A stretch of DNA of 64,000 nt from Cubamyces lactineus (lineage: Eukaryota; Basidiomycota; Agaricomycetes; Polyporales; Polyporaceae), in contig JACDTU010000001.1 in NCBI GenBank assembly GCA_022376465.1, positions 496,001 through 560,000 on the forward strand, given 5' to 3'. Of this stretch, positions 59,078-64,000 are shown piece after piece (position 1 is the stretch's first letter; the number at the start of each line of letters is the position of its first letter). The notes under the pieces were generated by a model. The model was not told the origin of the DNA, ran no database searches, and was given only the letters and a program-made list of their open reading frames with translations. A program made the translations under genes and the position numbers.

Positions 59078-60046
59078 GTTAGGAAGGATTAGTGTTGGGA
59101 TGATTGAGTAGCGAGAGCTGCATTTTCTCCGAGCATTGAGTTGCCGATGCCGATGGCCATGATTGCAATGAGGGTTATCCCGAGGTTGAGCCCGAATCGG
59201 TAGGCCGACTCACCCGGATGCTGGAAAATGGCCACTGATGCGGTGTTGAGATTTCGTTTCAAAGTGTTAGGGCCGTTCCTCGTAGCTAATTCTGAGCTCC
59301 GAATGGATACAGCTTCTGTCAGACACAGCGGTCTGCACCCTCATGATGTTCGTGGCGAGTAAAGTACCTCCTCCGCCTTGATAGATTCGCTTGTGATCGC
59401 GGGAAGCCGATGGCCTTCCTGAGCTGGTTCGTACAGGGCTTCTGCCGGCACCATTTCCCCCCCTCAGCAAAAATGGGAACAAATAACCTTGAACGGCGGG
59501 GGAGGGGGGGTTCATCCCCTCTATCTTGACATGATTTGTGTGTTATAAGAGCCTAAGCGAGGTTGAGATATTACGCGACGGGGACTCGTAGCTCGTTTGC
59601 AGCGCAGGGAAAGTCGGTGAATCGGAGCCGAGACAAGTGGTTGCCTCTTCTTCAGCAGAGAAAAATCGACGAAACGTCTTTGGGTAGGTAGTCGTATAGC
59701 ACCTTCAATGCGAGCTTCCAATGCATTTTCTGCGCTATCCTCTTTTGCAGCCATTTTTCTACGACTTGCCAGTGCTGTACAAATGCAATGCCCGCCGTGC
59801 GATTGAGCTTGAACACTGAACAGTGAACACTGCTTGACCCCAACTAAAGCCCTCCCAGACATAATAACATCACGTGATTCTACGCGAACCACACAGCCAC
59901 CGAGACGCGTCCGTTCATGGTTGCTTCGAGTCACTTGCTACTTGCTATATAGGTGGGACAACAACGCCTCGAGGGTGCAGCCAGTGCCAGTCACACCACC
60001 GCCTTCCAGCTCGAACGCAGATATCATCAGCTTATCGCCCATCAAC
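59078..60046. other. Divergent promoter region with a possible coding trace
   Basis: About 970 bp between the small minus-strand gene and the plus-strand coiled-coil gene. The plus strand has a TATA-like run (ctatatagg) near 59945. The minus strand near 59125-59220 reads AYRFGLNLGITLIAIMAIGI, hydrophobic, but with no clear gene context. Confidence 0.45.
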
Positions 60047-60196
60047 ATGAACGAGGGCCCGGGGCCTATAAATCCTGCGTGTGCAGCCCACCCCGACTGC
60101 CCCTCGCCCAACATCCACCTCACCGTCCTCAGACTACGTGTCCCCCATGTGTTCGGCTCTCGTCGTCGTCCCTCCAGCACACGCAAGCCTAGAATC

Positions 60197-61750
60197 ATGT
60201 CCACTGTCGACAAGCCCTCCAACCGCCCTGCCAATCTCAGCGCGGCCCTGCATATCATCGTCCAGGATCTCAGCGAGAAACCCTCACGCGAAGATTCCGA
60301 TGTCAGGCAGTCTCGCTCTCGATTCGCCAAGAAGCTGGAATGCTACGAGTTTGCCATTCTGTCCCGACACCTCCTCACTGTCTCGCGGTCCGATCAGGAG
60401 TTTCAGCAGCGCTGGGAAGGCCTCCTGGACAAAGTGGAGGCAGCATTTGCGGCAGTGAATCCTGAGCATGCGTCGTCTGCAGAAGAGACCCATAGGGAGC
60501 GTCGCCCCAGCATTGACCAATGGATCAAGGACATCGTCCCTAGGCACCTCGAGCTTATCCGCGCCGTCTACGGCAGGGAGACAAAGAAGTATGAGCAGCT
60601 AATGGGGCTCGTCGGTTCTCTCCGGCAGATCCAGAAGAATCTTCTATTGCTTTCCGATACCGTCCCCACCCGACAGAAAGATCGACGTAGGCAGCTGTAC
60701 GACCTCCTGCAGACTATCTTGACGGGTCTAGAGCGCCAGCAGGTGGCCTTACAGTCTCGCATTGAGGAGGGGCACCTCTCACAGGCGGAAGATCTTGCTG
60801 ATGCGGGCGACTTCAACGATTTCTCTGTTGCTTATGATGCACTGGATCTTCCTCCCGACCCGGTGATGCAGTCTGCCCCTGACCTCCTAGGTATGTGTAC
60901 ATGCTACACGCATCTTCGCCTGCTAATGCAGCATGGCTACGTAGGTCAAGGCGTGAACAACCTCGACGAGTCTCTGACCACTTCCATGGGGCATATCACC
61001 ACCCAAGGCGTAGGCGAAGTCTCCCAAGGTCGGGTCGGTGAGTCGGTCTATCTTGTGCTCACGCGCTTGCGACTGACCTATCGCTTGTTTTGTTTCATAG
61101 ACGATACCGGCACGTCGCAAGCGGCCCAAGACGAGGTGCAGCCTGTCGCTGCTCTCGGCTTGGAGCGTCACCCGTCCGAGTCTTCCGAGAAATCGATGAG
61201 GACTCGTACATCCGAATCGGCGCGCTCTCGGTCCTCGTCGCCTCGCGGCCATGCCCTCCCCCTTGGCACGCGCGCCATCGGCGGTGCATTCCCCACGTCG
61301 ACCCCCAAGACGAAGATGCGCGACGAAAGCCGCAAGACATCTGGATGTAAGCTCTTATCGTTCTCGCCCTTCGGTTAGCACGTCGCTGACCCCACACCTG
61401 CAGCGTCGGGACACTTCTCGAACCTCTCTATCCCCGCGATCCTGCCGTACCAAGTGTCGCAGGAATTCTTACAGTGGCAGGCCTCTGAGAGGGACTTCTA
61501 CGAGCGCAAGATTGCAGAAGCTGTTGCAAGGGAGAAGGAAGCGAGGAAGCGCGAGGTCGAGTTGGTGATGCAGCAGGTCGACATGGTGAAGCGGCAGGTC
61601 GAGAACGAGAAGGCAGAGAGGAAGTGCGAGGTCGACTTGGTGAAGCAGCAGGTCAATATGTGGATGTCTCTTGCTGCAAAATACGAGGACGAGGCCAAAG
61701 AGCTGAAAGCACGCAACAATGAGCTCTTGGATCGCCTCCTCAAAGCCTAA
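60197..61750 (+). CDS. Hypothetical coiled-coil protein
   Basis: The frame is open from 59834, but MSTVDKPSNRPANLSAALHI at 60197 is a plausible start; MNEGPGPINPACAAHPDCPS at 60047 is the alternative and follows the TATA run by about 100 bp. The body is helical (IVPRHLELIRAVYGRETKKY, LQTILTGLERQQVALQSRIE), followed by a Ser-rich linker. Three introns (near 60891, 61037 and 61347) lead to a C-terminal coiled coil (FYERKIAEAVAREKEARKRE) with a near-duplicated 24-residue unit (EVELVMQQVDM, EVDLVKQQVNM). No family is recognised; a cytoskeletal or trafficking role would be guesswork. Confidence 0.62.
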
Positions 61751-63578
61751 ACGTCACTCCAGAAGTGGTAGCCGCGCACGGCTCACGAATACGGCTCAAT
61801 CCCCTGCTCTTCTGCCAACGCTAACCTGCTCGCTCCGTTATGCTGTCATCCTCCAAATGTGTTGTTCGTGTATTGCTCTGTATCACCGTGTCAATGATCT
61901 ATATGCATGTCCATTTGCCAGTGTATCGACGCCCGCACACCTCAAACTAGGCAAGTGAGCAATGCAAGTCAACAGAATCAATGCCTGGCTATCGTCACTG
62001 ACTGTGCCAGTAAGTGACAACCAATGGGGTACTTGTCATTTCTCGCGATCGTACCGGGTTGGAGCCAATGTTTCCCTAGTAGCACATACGTACATACAAC
62101 ACATACATTGCCTCGTCCTTCCGAAAGGATAGACGTCCTGCACCTCGCTAGCCTGAGCACCACGGCAGTATAGCCAATGGGTAACGACGATCATCTACCA
62201 AGAGTAGGAACTTCGATACCTATGCCTCTGACGTAGGCTACGCGTTGCTCGGCGGTGAGAGGCGTAGTCATGTTGAGCGTGGCGTTTTCCAGGTCTGACG
62301 ACTGCGAGATGACGGGAGGAGGGGGGGGGGCGAAATTGTGAGTCGGATGGCCTGGCCATCGCACCATGCACAGATGACCGCTTTATATGAATGGCCCTAC
62401 GATGTACAAGTGAGCGTCGCTACAGACATTCAGCGCCGCTGCGGGTCGGTGTCAACCTCGGGCATCAGAGAAGGTGTCAAACTCTTTCGACCGAACACGA
62501 ATACGAGCAAGAAATGCGCGAGGGAGGCGAATGTCCCTCCCCGAGAGTGCCTAGAACCAATCCTTGTAAGCATCCATGCGCGTATGGAACAAGGAACCGT
62601 GGTTAGTGCAAGATAGTGTGCTGACCGCTATGGCAATTTGGTATCGAGAGGTCTTTTTATGGTAATCCGCGCGTACCGTGCATAGCTGTGGCAAGCGGGG
62701 AACGCCAGCTCGGTGAGGCGGGCGCGCCAATGTGAACAATATCGCAGTGGCGGTGATGCGGTGCCCGATAGTACATCACCCCGAGTAGAGAGGTACCTCA
62801 GGCTTAGAGTTGAAGTTGAGTACTCCCGATGTATTGTTCTAAACGAAACGTACTATCATAGTGGACGGAGCTAGGAGGAGTGGAGAAAATAAGTCTCGGA
62901 TTAGTTACAGGTACTTGTACTTACTGTAGTCTCGTCCACGGGCAGATCCAGGATGCACCAATAAGGTGATAAGCCACCTTCTTCTGCACCTTTCTTGCAA
63001 CGAAGTTGTGAACGCCGCACTAGATTGTACTGCAAGGGGACCGAGCTTCGTCGGAGCGGTACTCAACCGATGAATACGTCGGTATGTACAGTATCGCATC
63101 GAGATTGCGTTGTCAGCAGCTATAGCCGATCCAGCGATAGATCTATACACCACAATCCTGACAAACACGCATTCTCGTGGTCAACAAAGCACGAAAAGAG
63201 GGAGCTCAAGAGAGAAAGTGTAGGTGATAAGCTAGACAACAAGCGAACAGACCCGGAGAACGAGCTCGAGCACGCGCGCAGAGAAGTAGTACCGTAAGGG
63301 CTATTATACACAGGTAGCGAAGCAACGAATCCACCACGGCATACGGGAGCAACGAACAAGAGCATGGGAACGGAGATTTAGGGCGAAAGGGGGAGATAAC
63401 TGGAGAGTGGGAGAGAGAGCAGGAGAGAGAAGCGGAGCAGATAGGACGGTAGAGGAGCATATAGTATGAGACAAGGGGGCAGAGACACAACACTAGAACA
63501 TACAGTCGATAATACACAGTCCGGCATCACATCTAGGTGCCGTCATCGTCGTCGTCGACGTCTCACACATACATCCGC
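61751..63578. other. 1.8-kb gene-poor stretch
   Basis: Apart from the 58-codon ORF at 62191..62367 nothing coding is recognised. The plus strand has a poly-G run near 62320 (a poly-Pro run in that ORF). From 62800 to 63500 the sequence has A/G-rich runs and no motif. It should include the 3' end of the coiled-coil gene and of the right-edge gene. Confidence 0.5.
62191..62367 (-). CDS. Possible 58-codon ORF
   Basis: ATG 62367 opens a frame with a poly-Pro stretch (NFAPPPPPVISQ), ending MTTPLTAEQRVAYVRGIGIE and a stop at 62191..62193. A TATAAAG-like box is about 30 bp upstream on the minus strand. The C-terminal half looks coding by amino-acid use. It could instead be the last exon of a spliced gene with an acceptor at the CTCGCAG inside. 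Confidence 0.35.
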   Translation of the reverse strand: MVRWPGHPTHNFAPPPPPVISQSSDLENATLNMTTPLTAEQRVAYVRGIGIEVPTLGR

Positions 63579-64000
63579 TCACGGCTGCGGTTGCGGGCCA
63601 TACTGCGGCGACTGCCCCGAAGCAGGCGGCCTCTGCATCATCGAACGCGGCCAAATCAGTCCTCTCCTTCCAAGCGATCAGCACTGGCTGAGCAACTACT
63701 CACCCCGTTAGCCCACTGCATCTGCATCGTGTTCACCGTCGGCGAGATCGACTCCTTCTCCTCGAGCACGAACTGGTCGTGCGACGCCTGGTACACATAC
63801 GACGAGGTCATGTTCGGCGGGTTCCCGTTCTGCACCCCGTTTTCCAGGTAGAACGGGTAGAAGTAGTACTGCGGCAGCTCCGGCATCTTCTGCCCCGTCC
63901 CGTTCGTCTCCCCGTTCCCGTGCGCGTTGCCGCCCGCACCATTCGCGCCACCGTGTTGCGATGCAGGGCTGCCGCTCTTGACCGTGACACCCGCGCCGCC
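63579..64000 (-). CDS. Partial gene at the right edge, C-terminal part
   Basis: Two exons, 63705..64000 (open to the edge; the 5' end lies outside) and 63579..63632, joined by a GTGAGT..CAG intron (63633..63703 with adjacent G's). The product contains a Gly/Asn/His-rich stretch, then KMPELPQYYFYPFYLENGVQ, MTSSYVYQASHDQFVLEEKE and a Gln/Pro-rich tail (PPASGQSPQYGPQPQP). The family is not recognised; composition resembles a transcription or RNA-binding factor's disordered tail. Confidence 0.55.

Overview
The window reads as the nuclear genome of a filamentous basidiomycete (mushroom-type) fungus. Genes are compact and most carry many short introns of about 45-65 bp with GT..AG ends and short first exons. 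Proteins are typically fungal (chromodomain Ty3/gypsy element, sedolisin, small SH3 protein, F-box protein, Nup159-type nucleoporin). No prokaryotic or organellar features were seen. All gene models were built by eye from conserved motifs and splice signals; none was checked against a database.

Region 1 (1-11 kb) is transposon-rich. A minus-strand Ty3/gypsy chromovirus runs from its 5' LTR (6814..7316) leftwards through gag, protease, RT-RNase H, integrase and chromodomain. It then continues through an array of four small ORFs in the usual env position and leaves the window before its 3' LTR. Pol is broken by four in-frame TGA codons. A -1 frameshift site joins gag to pol, and a Tf1/sushi-like self-priming pair is visible. 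To its right lies a nest of Tc1/mariner material: a deleted copy, a decayed minus-strand relic, one apparently complete 1,617-bp element with an intact DD34E transposase (9078..10694), and one solo terminus.

Region 2 (11.2-36.98 kb) is dense housekeeping sequence: PRP18 (-), COX12 (+), an inositol polyphosphate 5-phosphatase (-), NUP159 (+), pICln (-), an SH3 protein (+), NPT1 (-), RRP41 (+), TRM8 (-), citrate synthase (+), a ZNF830-like protein (+), COX10 (-) and U1-70K (+). Head-to-head pairs sharing 170-340 bp of promoter DNA predominate.

Region 3 (37-64 kb) continues with a 2.7-kb stretch without a clear gene, a homeodomain factor (+), ARPC2 (-), eIF4B (+), RPS20 (-), SAF4/CCDC130 (+), a ZNG1/CobW GTPase (+) and an F-box protein (-). 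A 2.4-kb gene-poor stretch with a foldback repeat follows, then a secreted sedolisin (+), a J-protein (+), a small unknown protein (-), a coiled-coil protein (+), a 1.8-kb gene-poor stretch and a partial minus-strand gene at the right edge.

The housekeeping genes do not form one pathway, but several splicing and RNA factors (PRP18, U1-70K, SAF4, pICln, RRP41, TRM8) and respiratory genes (COX12, COX10, CIT1) lie together. The most unusual feature is the retroelement: AUG-free leader, self-priming signature, frameshift site and a compact downstream array of small membrane-protein ORFs with virus-like stop/start overlaps.
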